This document shows positions 1 to 12,398 of a DNA stretch of 64,000 bases, piece after piece. The DNA comes from Poronia punctata (taxonomy: Eukaryota; Ascomycota; Sordariomycetes; Xylariales; Xylariaceae). Both the position numbers and the translations under genes were made by a program. The notes under the pieces are model-generated. The model was not told where the DNA came from and made no database searches. It was given only the letters and a program-made list of their open reading frames with translations. Location: the NCBI GenBank assembly GCA_022579005.1, contig MU401456.1, positions 398,607 to 462,606 of the forward strand, given 5' to 3'. How positions within the stretch are numbered: the first letter of the stretch is position 1; the number at the start of each line of letters is the position of its first letter.

Positions 1-3000
1 AAGCTTTTTATTGCTTACAAATAACCCTATTTTCTAAGCATCTAACCGCCTTTTATACCTATATAAGTACTTACTAGTAAAAGGTCTTGCTATTTAAACT
101 AAAAGTAAAACCGGCTTAGTAGCAGTCTTTTATTAATACTTAACTATAAAACCTACTTAATTAGTACGCTAGCGCTTACGCTAATAATATCCTAGTCTAT
201 TTATAAAAAAAGCCCTAATACTAAAAAAACTATAAAAAGGTTATCTGCTACCTATTTGCTGCTAGCTTACAAGGCAATATTAATAAATCCCAATTTAATG
301 CTAAAAAAGTTAACTACTTAAGCATAATTATTAAAATAAGCAAAAGCATTTCTATTAACCTAGCTAAAACCAAAGCTATTATAAAATAAAAATTTTTAAA
401 ACTTTACAACACTACTGCTATCTATTTATTCTTTAGTTTTTATAACTACGTTTGCATATTTGTCTACCATGCTAGCAAAGCTACTAAACCACTAAACCAA
501 CTTTTAAAAAAAAAAAAACCTTTTATTTTAAGCCTTAAATAAAAAGCTTTCTTTAACTAACTTAAAAAGCTAGCTTATACTATACTAGTACTTACTTTCT
601 TTTAGCTAGGTCTTCCTACTTAAGTAAAAGCTAATACATCTTACAACGCTACTAAAAGTATTGTCTTTTAACTACAACCTAATAAAAAATAAAAGCCTAT
701 TAATTATTTCTTTAAAACTATAACACCTACTAAGCAAGCCTATTTAATACAAAACAAAAAGTTCTTAGCTATAGTTTAAACCTTTAGTTATTTTTACAAC
801 AAATTACTAAGCACCCAGATTACTATCCTTACTAACTACTAAGCCTTAATTTACTTCTCTACTAAACGCTATTTAAAATTACAACAAGTAGCCTAGCTAA
901 ACTTTCTATATAAGTTTACTATTAAGTAAAAGTATTGCCTAGAAAAAAAAAATATAATCGCTAACGCACTATCTTATAAAACTACCAACCTCCTTACTAT
1001 TAAGGCCTAAAAGAAAAAAAATCAAATGCTTACCTTAATTCCTTTAAAAAACATCGTAAGCCTTTACTCTTAAACTACAATTGCCTCTATTAAAGTTTAA
1101 CCGTCCCTTATACCCTTGCCTTTAACAATGCTAAAAAGACCAAAGTTAGTTAACCTAATTATTAAAAAAAACTAACTCTAAAAACTAAGCACCTACAAAA
1201 AAAAGCTAGTTATCCTAGCTACTACTTAAAATAGCTTAATATTTCTTTAAACAGCCTTAATTTAAAAAGCCTACGCGCTTAAGTCCTAAGCCTATAGTAG
1301 CTAAAACAAAACAATCCAAGCTCTCCTAGTTAACTACTACTAGCCTAATCTTAAAAAAAATACCTAGCAATACATCTATAACTACTAAAATTGCTAACGC
1401 AATAAAAACCCCTACAACAAAACACTAAGCCTCTTATACCTATTACCCTTTCCCTAGCACATATAAAACACTATTATAGTTAATAAAAAAAATATGCTAA
1501 AAAATAAGCATAGCTATAACTATATATAGTGCTTTATTAACAAGTTTAGCTGCCTAATTGCTACTATTCTAAGTAAAAAAACCAACACTGCTAAAGTACT
1601 AGCTAAAAAGTACTACTACTACTTATACTAATTTTTTAGTTTTCTAAGCACTTAAATTAGCAACAATAAAAAATAGTTTATTTTATAGCTAATAAAAGCC
1701 TTAAACATTTTAACAAGCACTAAACATTATTAAAGCAGCTTTAACTACTTATAAACCTAAAGCGCTATTAAAGTTACTAACTATAAGCTAAATTAACGTC
1801 TTCACTTTTATACTAACTAATTCTAAAACAATTAAAGTAATTATACTGCTGCTCTTAATTTTGCCTATAACTTATTATACTATTTATTGTTAAGCATAAG
1901 CTTTTTAAAAGTAGCTTTTAAAATTAAGCTATATACTAACTTAACGCTTTTAGTACTACTTAACAATATAACTAATAAGCTAGCTAAGTACGCAGCAAAG
2001 TTAGTAAAGCAAACCTATAAAGTCTAAAACTTAGCTTACAAATTTGCTTAAAAAACCTAAAAACAGCAAAAGGTTTAAGCTAACAAAAAAAAATAAAAAG
2101 TAAACTTTTTTATTTATAACTAAGTTTTCTTTAAAAAAAAAAGTTTTGCTACAACAGCTTTTATTACCTATATAAATTCTTAGTAAGTTAATTTGTTTAA
2201 AATCCTTAAAAAAAAAAGCTATAGTTATATCTTAAATCTGCTGCCGACCTACAAAATACAAAACCTTTTTTACGCTAATCAGCTATATAAAGCCTTTAAT
2301 AACCCTTTGCCCTAGCAGATCTAACCTCCTCTAAAACCTAAAAAAATTAACAAAAAGCCTAAGTACAAAATATAGCAAGTTTTAAAATTTAAACTTTTTA
2401 AGCGCTATAAGCATCTTTAGTACTAAGTAAACTAAATTAAATATAATTTAAACAATGCCTAGTACCTTGCTAGCAACTTTAAAAATATACTAATAGCTTT
2501 AAAAAACTTTTATAATAGCTACTTCTTAGCTCTTAAACCTTTAGTGCGTTTTAATAAATAGCTATACGCTATAGCAGCAAATATAGTGCTAAAAAACTAC
2601 CTAGACAACCTTAAAGCTATTTATAAAAGCAAGCAACTTACTATAAAACGCTATACCTAAGCTTTAACGCTTTATAAACCTTTAGCCCTTACTTACTTAC
2701 TAGCCTTACTTAGGTTAAAAATACAAAAACAAAAGTTTATATTTAGTTATACTGTATTTAATAAATTATTTATACTATAACTTAACTAAACTAACTTATA
2801 ATTTAACATTTTTACTAAAACAAAAAAAAGTTAACTAAGTATATATTTATAAAAAAACTTACTACAAAGTATATAAGTATAGCAAGTTGTTAAAAACGTC
2901 TTTTACGTTAATATTAAAAAAAAAAAAGGTATTAGCTTTAAATAGAAAAAAAGTGTTAGCCTTTAAGCAGCACTCCTAATAACTTTTATAATAAAAAAAA

Positions 3001-3480
3001 CCTTAGCCTAAGCGCTTTACACCCTAGCCTTAGTTTTAAAAAAAAGTAGTATAACAGCTATGCTCGTTAGTTTAAAGTTACGTAACTAAAAAAACAATTA
3101 CATAACCTATAAACTACGCACATTATTACAAGGTAGGTCTAAGGTAGTACTAAACACTGCCTTTGCTTAGCTAAACTTACCTAGCAAAACAATTTAATTA
3201 GTTACACACCTATATTTTTAGCTAGGTATTTATATATAAGTAGCAAGAAAATAGATCCTAGCGCAGCTAGTCTCTCTTTTTTCTCCTTAACCTAAAATCT
3301 TCTATATAGCGTTAATACATAGCTATCATGCCTTACTAATCGTTACATATACTATAAAAAAGCTTTTTTAAAAAAACATATTATATACTATTTAAAATCT
3401 TTTTTGCTATTAAATTAAATACAATATGCAATGTTAAAAATAACATATTTTGTTAGTAAAATGTAGCAATATAGGGCTTG
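1..3480 (+). mobile_element. RIP-degraded Ty3/gypsy retrotransposon, 3' part of pol
   Basis: Conceptual translation of the plus strand, reading through stops, gives a chromodomain-type Ty3/gypsy polyprotein in its normal order. The end of the reverse transcriptase lies near 290-420 (around YLSIIIK and SINLAKTKAI). RNase H spans about 480-985 (LIYFSTKRYLK, then NIIANALSYKT in the place of the usual VADALSR). The integrase core lies at about 1490-1960 (LNFAYN matches the conserved AEFAYNN region) and the chromodomain at about 2340-2520 (YLASNFKN matches the usual WEPASNLKN). Nearly all stops are TAA or TAG where CAA or CAG is expected, and the stretch is very AT- and TpA-rich, as RIP leaves it. 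The 5' end lies outside the window. The non-coding AT-rich tail at about 2800-3480 may hold the 3' LTR, but no second LTR is visible to compare. The element is dead. Confidence 0.87.
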
Positions 3481-6400
3481 CTTAGAACTTTTAAACTGTG
3501 ACTGTACGTATACTTAGTAAAAAGGAGAAAACTCGGTCTTACTATTACTCTTATAGTAATACTAGGTTAGGTGCTAATGGGCAATTTACTTAGTTAAGCC
3601 AGGGGCCGGGTCCCTAGTTTCTGCCCTACTAGTCTAGCAGGTCTTGAACTTCGAAACTAACTTAAATGACTGCGGTTCTGAAGTTCTGTCTCACAGCTGT
3701 GGAGAGCAACGGGGCAACCATCTGGGTTAGCCGGTAGACCACAAACTAGTACCTACTGTGTGCGGCCTTATACTCGTACACTTTATGTACTCGTACGCTT
3801 CCTAGAGGCCCAGAAGAAAGGCTAGAAAATTGGGTGATTGGGTATGAGGATGGATCTACAGGGATAGTCCACAAAAACAGTCTAGACCACATTCAAACTC
3901 CAGAGTGCCAGGCATGTCAGGGCGAAAAATGCTAACCTAACATACTCAGTACGATGGATATATCACGTATTTGTACACGTACATGTAAAAGTCCACGGGG
4001 CCAAGGTGCAGTTAGTCACTACGGACTGATAATATCCTACCCTACGCGTGAGGTAACACATGTACCTACATTCAACACTACCTCAGGAGGCTACAAAACA
4101 ACCATTAAAGTGTCTACTACGACTCCAAGTGTGTGTGTGCTTTTTGGAGTCGTCAGCATCATTCATCTACGTCCTGAGCATGCGCACGCTCATAGGCTAT
4201 GTTTGTAGGTAGAATTTGCTGGCAAGGGGTCCTGTAACGTTGGGGGCTTACATACTTACTCTTCACCGCCCATGATATTCTGCAGAGCATGTTCACAATC
4301 CATGTCACCTGGAGAGTGGTTGCAGTTGAAACATCGAGAATGTGCCAATAACGAGCAAGAACTTATGCTAGCGGTTTAGAGGTGATGGTCAGGACGCCGT
4401 CGTAACAGTGAAGGATGACTCCCGGATTGCGGGTTATGGCAAAATGAAGAAAAAAAGTAGGTCAAGACTAATAAAGTATATATCTTGGAAAATATATACA
4501 CAAAAAGTTGCCAACGCCCTACCTATTTGGGGGTGTAGTCCAATAAGATATCACCACATATTACTATATATTCGGCACGTGCTCAGAATCTGATCCTACA
4601 AATTTACCTAGGTCAACCACGTGCACATGGGGTAGCGGACCGAGCCAGCTGCTTCATTGTAGAAGAAGACGTCCGAGGCAATTCAGGACGCGGGAGATAT
4701 TCCAATATAGGTACTTGAAGACATTTTAGAACAGTTACGTAACTGAATAGGTATTCCGAAATAAATGAAGCTCGCCAGAGATGGTGCAATCGACATAGAC
4801 ATATGTGACTACAAGTTATTACAGTTGATTAATTACCTACATTCCCGGCACGGCTATATCCGGCCAGACAGCCGCACCTTGGCTTGCCGTAGACTTTATT
4901 ACTCAACATGGTCATGTGGTCTGGGGAAATTTTTTTGTCCACGAATTGTTCTCAGGTTTTTAAGGCAACATAGTCAGCTAGTCAGAACTCAGTCGGCAGC
5001 ACGGCATGCCATGCCATAGCTTGAGAAAAGGATCGTCCTGGCTCAATCACAATTTCTGGATATTACGTGAGCCGATTGCCGTCTTTCCTTTTGGTATAGA
5101 ATCAAATATTCCGACGTGGACAACAAGCCATGAGCGATCGCCAAGTCGGGGAACTTATAAACTAGCGAATGTTAGATCCTGATCAAAGGAAACGACGCCA
5201 ACTGTACCTTTGCTACCTCTACGAGTAGATGAGATTTGGCAACGAAAGGTTTCTCGGGATGCAGTCCTGCCATCAAGGCTCAGCCCGCACCAGGTACCAG
5301 GACCACCATTCCGTTGGCATTTCTTGTGGATATATTTAGTTCTCGTATTCTTCAGTTTTGCAAGCACATGCGTGTATAAGAGTCGGCTACTGTGCCTTGC
5401 TGCGCAATGGGGAATTAAGCTTTATCCATACATGCACAAGGTCAACCGGGGCACGAGGATGTCAAAGACAGCAACACCCTAACCTACATGAGATCCTGCG
5501 CCAAGAATAGCAACAGTTGGATAAGGTATATCCCCGACATTTACTTTTTTGCACCGTCAATTGTAAATATAAGTATATCCAATCTACTCGTAGGGCGTTT
5601 GTTTCTGCTACTCGTTTGTGCCTGCGGGTAGATAAAACCATCGTCCTCACAGTTTACAGTATCTTCGACCTGTATACAGTAGGTAGGTATGTATGGTAAG
5701 TACTGTGGTGGATGCCGGGTTCAAGTAAATCAACATACTCCGCATCCCCCGCAACTCGTCTCGCACTCTCATTGGTCAATCAAGCCTCTTGCGCCATTGA
5801 TGGTCTGCTCAACACCCCGCGTGCATCTCACTGTCCTATGCAAACAGTAACATACCTAGTACGCATCTGGTGTCAAAAGGTAAGACAGATCGATCTCACC
5901 TAGGTGTACGCGTATGTACTATGTACGTACGTAGATGAGGAGATTTTATTCATTCCTTTTCAAATCTGGAATCTAGATGTGCATCTCATTCTCTGGGCAC
6001 TCATACCACACAGGGCTACAATTCCATTAATTGGTTGACCAAGGAGCGACCCGTACTACGCGGGATCGCTCGATAAGGCACGTTATGGTACCATCTGAAG
6101 AGGCATGTAACATGTAGAGTGTCCGTCTTTTTGGCAAGCTTTTCACTGGATACATGCGCTCCTTCAGTTTTGTATGCATGCCCGCATGTATCATGTAAAA
6201 TAGAAGGTACCTACCTTGTGGCACCCACAGATGGGGAACTCGACCCGACAGTGCCGATGATGCAATTGTCTGCCGTCTCTGACTCCCGTTATTACAGGTA
6301 GGAAAATTAACTTTATGTAGTTACCTATCTCAATCGAATTTCATGTATGGGGGTTTGATATAGAATTTTTCATTTACTTTAAGTTCTCACTTTTCTGTAC

Positions 6401-7099
6401 CTAACAGGCCGGATTACGCCTGCCACGACCTGCCTATTAAAAGCAGTCAAGAATAGACATGAAATAACTATATTGCACCTTCTTAGCTGCCAGTGAGATG
6501 TGCTATAGCTACGTGTATATTACATCACATCGTCACGCATAAATCCCAAACATCTTTCGGTACCTATTAGGCAACGTATCACCCATTTAGCTCATGCATG
6601 CCCAGGAATATACCTCTATAACCTCTTGAGAGGTAGGTACGTAAATTCGCTTTTATTTTATCAATATGGGTGGATAGCGACTAACCTTTGTCTTTTTTAG
6701 CCATGCCATGTCCGTCTTCGCATGACCACAACCTTTACAGTAGTGCTTATCACCCAAGATTAGACTACTTTTACCTACTTAGACTCAGTACGGTACAGCC
6801 CTCTCATTCATATATGATATACCCGCTAGGCACTTTAGAAGGGCTGTCCAACCATTCATTTGACATCGTTCGATATTCTTCAGGCCGTCAATTCGGGCCA
6901 GATAAGAGTACGGGGCGCACAATCATGTCATCCCGCCGAGTCTTGGGTATTGCGGATGAGGCTATGGGGCTACTCGAGGCTTTTACCGCGTATTTCAGTT
7001 GCAATACCTGTGTTCAAGACCTTTCCGTCACTGCATCCTACTCACTCTGGTGCCAGACAAGATCAACGAGGGTTAATGCGTTGATAACAACTTTTGCGT

Positions 7100-7137
<38 letters not shown>

Positions 7138-10100
7138 TGACTTGCAGCTTCCGAGGGATCCACCCTTGCCGATCTCGACTACCTACATCCATACTACTGC
7201 AGACTACAGCAATGCGTTTACATGTGCATGTAAGAGCTAGCTTTAGACAGTAGATACCTCGCCCGCCAAGTTCAAAGATGGGGCGGTACTCCCGCACACG
7301 ACGCTGAAGACGGCGGGGTGGACAGAAGAGCTTTTAACTTTTATCGGCCATCTCGATCTTATCGGTCGCAACCTCCTTCCCGCTCCTGTGTCGACGGAGC
7401 GCGGGCTGGGCGTTGCACCGCTGATAATACACCTAATAGTTTGGGACCATGCAACGCACGACCAGTCCGTTATCGAAAGGAACCGAGTTAGGTATCTGGA
7501 TAGATAGCCGAGCTTTTGCAGTGGTCTCTGCCTGCACATATATCTGATCTAACCTGCCTATAGATGGTGGCAGCAGCGAATGCCCCATCATCCCTTGTTG
7601 CTTTGACCGGAACCGGCCGGTATTAAGGCAGGATCTAGGTTTCCCGGTGCAAAACCCGTCTTCTCCTCGAATCATAAACCGGACAGTTATACATATGATA
7701 CGTACAGAGACACAATCAGGGAGATGCATGATGATCTCACCGGTTCCGTGCCCAGATGACCGGTCTATCTCTGTGCGATAAGGACTCATCATCATCACAA
7801 TTGTGTGTGACGGCATGTATGTACATATGTGTGTAGGGATATATGCATAGGGGTAAGTTGCTCCTCTGTCCGTCTGTCCTTCACTGTATCAAAATATGGA
7901 CTTATAGCAAGAGAGGGGATATGTATAATGGAATATGACCGTACGCAGATAAGCTCAAACAACACAGACAATCAATCATCCCATCCTGGGTTACCTGGTA
8001 CTACCCAACTTCCCCAGGTACGTGTGCATTGAAATATCCCGGGTGAAAGTAGGTACAAGCACGGCATTTGTTCTAGAAGCCAGCCGACTGTCACACAGGG
8101 AAGTTATCATATAAACCGACACCCCTGGGCAAGAATATAAGATACATATACCTTACTCCAATATTCAAGTCAGGCCTCACCGGTGATGATTCCCCTACAA
8201 GAAGAAGGCATAAAAGGGACGGCACGATACAAGACGAGACAAGGCGAGGCAAGGCGAGACGGAAACAAAGTAACACAAAATTACTGAGGGTAAATTCACA
8301 ATCATAGGACATTTATTAAAAAAACATGGAGCCTCTATACACCTACACATGATCAACATTATACAATACACAAGTATAAAACCAAGACCACAGATTAAGC
8401 AAAGCACAAAGTGGAAGAAAACGAAGATTTCCCTAAATTGAACGTTTGACATGTACCATACCTCAGTGACACACCGGGAACTTTTTTTTTTTTTTTTCAA
8501 GAAGCATGTCATGTACATATGACTCGCAGATTATATTATAAGCCCATTTGTGGTTACATTTTTGATTTGATCGACCCGATCCGCGGATCTGATAAAGAAA
8601 ATACGTCAACGCTGCGTTGACAATGTATGTTCATTACCTAACAATGAGAGGCGCAAAACCAAGGTTGGTTAGGTTGGAGCGGGAGTTATATCCTAGACGA
8701 ATATATTTTTATCCCCTTATTCTCTTACACGGGGGGGCGGGAGTGAGTGAAGAAGGCTGAATCAATTCAACGGCTTTTGACTTGATTGTGGCGTGTGCGT
8801 GTGTTGTTTCTTCGCTTATTTCCCTAAACTTGACTTTTTCTCCTACTCGTAGATATGTATTCCGTGCCGCCATCCCCCCTCCCCTTCCCTCCCTTCCGCC
8901 ATCCCTCCCGTGTAAGAGGTAACCCAGTCCAACAAACAAACAAACCGTATATTTATTTATGTTAGGGGTGTGTAGTTCTACAAAGTTGTGTGTGTGTGTG
9001 TGGAAAGCTGCTGTGGCATCGGATGGATCAATCAATCGGATTCATGGAGTAATTATATGTAGGTTAGGTTAGGTAATAAATATGATCTGTAGACTGTCGC
9101 GTAACTGTACATTATCTAACTCGGCAAAAATAAAATAAAATAAATAAAAACGCTTGACATACCCATCTACAAGTAACAACCTAGGGTAAATCCTATATAC
9201 ATGTACCTATATGCATAACGTGGCCGGGTATAGACAGTCCTTGACTATCTATAGAACAAATTACAATTATAATCACAATGACAGGCATACCTAAGGTACC
9301 TACCTACTTACCTCCTATATATTTTCCCCATCTGTAAATAAGTAAGTTAAGTAAGTAAGTCGTCATCGTGACAGGATGACCCAATTACTTGCGTTACGTG
9401 TTAGCCAACAAGCGAGCCAATTTTCTTCCTTACTTACTAATGACACGTAATGATTGGTTTACTCGTTGCGGAGCGGTCCGACCATCTTACGCTCGCTGTA
9501 CTACGACTTGTGTGTGTTTTGCTACTCCGGCACGAAAGCGCAGCAAAATGAAACTCCTCAAGTATGTAGGTAGTTGTTGAGGATTACTGCTGCAAGGTAC
9601 TGTACATGCAACCAATACCGCGGCCGTTTTGATACGCGGGCGGAATAAAGCGTACCATGCCTTTACATACATGCATTACATACAGACACGTGAACTGCGA
9701 GCCCGCATGCGCATATTAGGAGGTGGTCTACACGTGCATACGTACGGAAATAGGAGCAAAAATGTTTTTCAGGCCCTGATACCATGGGGCGCCAACCATT
9801 TCTTTCGCTTGACAGCGGCAGACGCGGAGGCAATGCACAATGGTTTGCATTGGGGTTAAATATCTATTGCTTTTGCAAATTCGAACCCTGCATGTCGCTC
9901 AGAATAGCTTTCCCTGTGGTTCTTTTTTCTATATCCAATGCAGGCTTTCAGGGTTGGAGGAAACCCTTCGCCCAAGCGACAGCCACGCGGGAATAGGGGG
10001 AAGGTAGTGGGGGTTTGCTCTGATCGGAAATGATAAGTACCGAATGCGATGTCGTTATACATATCTTCGCATTCACCAGTTTAATCCCCCACCGTAACCC

Positions 10101-10317
10101 CTCCATACATTGATAGGTATCAACCTGGATCACTTCCTGTTGTAAAGAAGCGACTCAGTGTATTGGCAAAGATCTCGACGATCCTCGTGTCACGCAGTAT
10201 TACTGCTCCGAAGTTGGCCTTCGTTGTATTCTACGGACGCTATATCGTCTGCCCGTTTGTTCCTCGAGTTCGAAAGTGGTAGGAGTGTCTATCTGGATAG
10301 TTGTTGATCGACTTAAC
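3481..10317. other. gene-poor spacer
   Basis: Base composition returns to normal at about 3.5 kb, but no open frame shows a recognisable family, a spliceable run of conserved residues or codon-like composition. The stretch holds an (AG)n microsatellite, a 16-nt T run (8482-8497), a short (TG)n tract (about 8985-9002) and many TACCTA/TAGGTA and TACTCGTA words typical of the intergenic DNA here. It could be subtelomeric or transposon-flanking DNA. Small lineage-specific genes cannot be excluded. Confidence 0.6.
7103..7134. repeat. (AG)n microsatellite
   Basis: An uninterrupted AG dinucleotide tract of about 16 units within the gene-poor spacer. It is likely to vary in length between strains. 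Confidence 0.95.
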
Positions 10318-11896
10318 CTAGCTGTTTTCCGTCGGTCTAGGGGCAAATGCCACCTCGCGGGGTATGCGAAACGAGGCACAAAACATATCTTGGTTCGGCG
10401 ACACAGCCCTAACTACCGACACGGACGCGCACCCAGGGGTTTCTGGGTCAGTGCCGAAACTTATAGGGGCGCCAAGTTGGGCTGAAATCAACTCGCAGAA
10501 CTCTCTCCGAGGTCTTTCCCCAACTTCTTTATCCCCGAAACCATATACATGAACCATGGGGAGCTTGGTGCTGGTATGAGGCTCGAACAAGTTCTCGTGC
10601 CCGGCATAGAGCCCACGATAGTAGGGGAGGAAAGTATAAGCCGTGGCTGGAAGGTTCATCACGAAGTGTGATATCGTCGGTGGGACCATGACGAGCTCAT
10701 GTGTCCTCCGCGGCGAGGTTGCCCTGGCGGCTTTCCCGCCACCGCGTCCTTTTTGAACTTCGGTTTTGCGTGGCTTCTTTATAGGTACTGCGACATTTTC
10801 TCCCTTGGTTGATGCATTATAAACTAGGTCCACTGCTTTCCGGATGAAGATTCGGCCGTCCTCATTAAAAGGGCGGACCCATTGATCTACCTATAGTAGT
10901 CGTCAGCAAGGGGATCTGGAGTTTTGGATGGCGCGACTCCGGCTTCTTACCTTATTCCGTGTGATATTCTTTTCAAGGTAGCGGTAGCTTTCGGGGTTGT
11001 AGTCGTTGGCCCATACGAAGATGCCTCGCTTGGCAGCAGGAATGGCAAATGGACCAATACCTGCCATGACATCGCAAACCACCTCGCCGGGCTTGAATAC
11101 CTCTTGGCTCATGCGCCTGTGCTCTCTCTCTAGCTTGCTATTCCAGTATACCTTGGCATAGTCGAATGAATATGCGCATCCGTTTTCGTGAGCCTCGACC
11201 TTTAGGTCATCCTCGCCGGCCAGCACTTCGTAGTTGAACGTCCGGAACTCCGACTCGGCGCCGACGCCGGCAATCTTGTTGATGACAGTCCGTATCTGAG
11301 GGTTCTTGTCGCGTAGGACCTCACCGATTATACCCTTATACGGAAGGTATCGTGACCGGAGGTTCATATGTGCGACATGGCCTGCCTGGTTGAAGCCTAC
11401 TGGGAAGCCATCGGACTCGTCGTGTAGTTCCGGCGGGATGAGGCATCGCATAACTTGCTCGTACGTCCAGAAATCGTAGTCGAGCTTTAACTGATACGGA
11501 ATGATGTCTATTTCTCGCTTCGATACGCCGTCGTGGATAGAAGGCGTCCAGGTGTCGCGCACTAAATTGTACAGCTTTGATCAGCAAAGGAAGTCTACTA
11601 GCATTTGGCTTTTATAACCGGGCAGGTGCAAGCTTACCCTCTGGGCGAATTTTTGGGTCGAGCAGTATACATCGCGAGCCCTGCTCTGCTAGTGCTGGGT
11701 TTGGGTGGTTTACAACGGCCGATAGTCGCTCGACCACCAAGAGGGCTTTATCTTTTTCCATTTGTTGGCGCCATGATGCAATCTTCTTCTTATCGGCGAC
11801 TGCAGCAGCAGCGAGATCGACCGTCTTCTTAAACAGCACCCTATCGAGAACACCAAAGGTATGGCGGCCGATAGGCGGGCGGAAAAGGCTGTTCAT
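10318..11896 (-). CDS. trm5: tRNA (guanine(37)-N1)-methyltransferase Trm5
   Basis: Trm5 methylates N1 of G37 next to the anticodon, using S-adenosylmethionine, and so prevents frameshifting; in yeast it acts in cytosol/nucleus and mitochondria. The model has three exons, 11896-11638, 11561-10951 and 10890-10318, that join in frame to about 480 aa, close to the yeast enzyme. Residues about 86-290 carry the conserved core, including the SAM-binding stretch VCDVMAGIGPFAIPA and NDYNPESYRYLEKNI in the position of the NDLNP motif. The last exon opens with VDQWVRPFNEDGR, the expected continuation. The start MNSLFRPP was chosen because family conservation begins there; an in-frame ATG 23 codons upstream would add an acidic, poorly conserved extension. 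Introns are 76 and 60 nt. It is divergent from the AlkB-family gene, with about 0.5 kb between the starts. Confidence 0.93.
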
Positions 11897-12398
11897 GTCC
11901 TCATTCACTATAGAATCCTGAATACTCCAGACATCAGAGTTAGTGTATACGTGTATATTCGCCAAGGTTTAATATCTATAAGTCTGTACAATGCCGGGGA
12001 CAAGGGCTATCAACGTACAGCCATATCTGGGAAGTTTAATCCTTTTTTCTTTTCGGTCTTGAGGCTGCAGGATTGCTTTAATTAGGCACATGTAAAAGTA
12101 CCATGTACAAAGCACAGTATGCCTGATAGAATTTGTTTCAATGATTTGCACAACCCCTGCGCGGGGACCTCCCTAGCTTTACTAGTCTGAAAACGTACAT
12201 AGTCTATGCAAGGCTGATGATCGGCATGGCGGCACATGCGTCATTCACTTACACGTATACAGAGGAAAGAAGGTTGATGGGGTTTTGCTCTTCATTAGAA
12301 AGGGTAGGACTTGATAATTGCTTACTCGTAGTAACTCAACGGTTCTATGAAGAGTTATTTTATATTGAAAACTTGTACTCTTATAGTATAACTCCAAT
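11897..12398. promoter_or_regulatory. shared divergent promoter, trm5 / AlkB-family gene
   Basis: This 502-bp gap separates two start codons pointing away from each other, so it must hold both promoters and both 5' leaders. It contains one TACTCGTA word (12323). No TATA box or known operator can be assigned with confidence. Confidence 0.6.

Noticed and set aside
9830..9960. GGGTTCGAATTTG word (minus strand) resembling a tRNA T arm
   Set aside because: No matching acceptor or anticodon stem could be built.
11897..11965. Upstream in-frame ATG extending Trm5 by 23 residues
   Set aside because: The extension is acidic and does not look like a mitochondrial presequence; family conservation begins after the downstream ATG.
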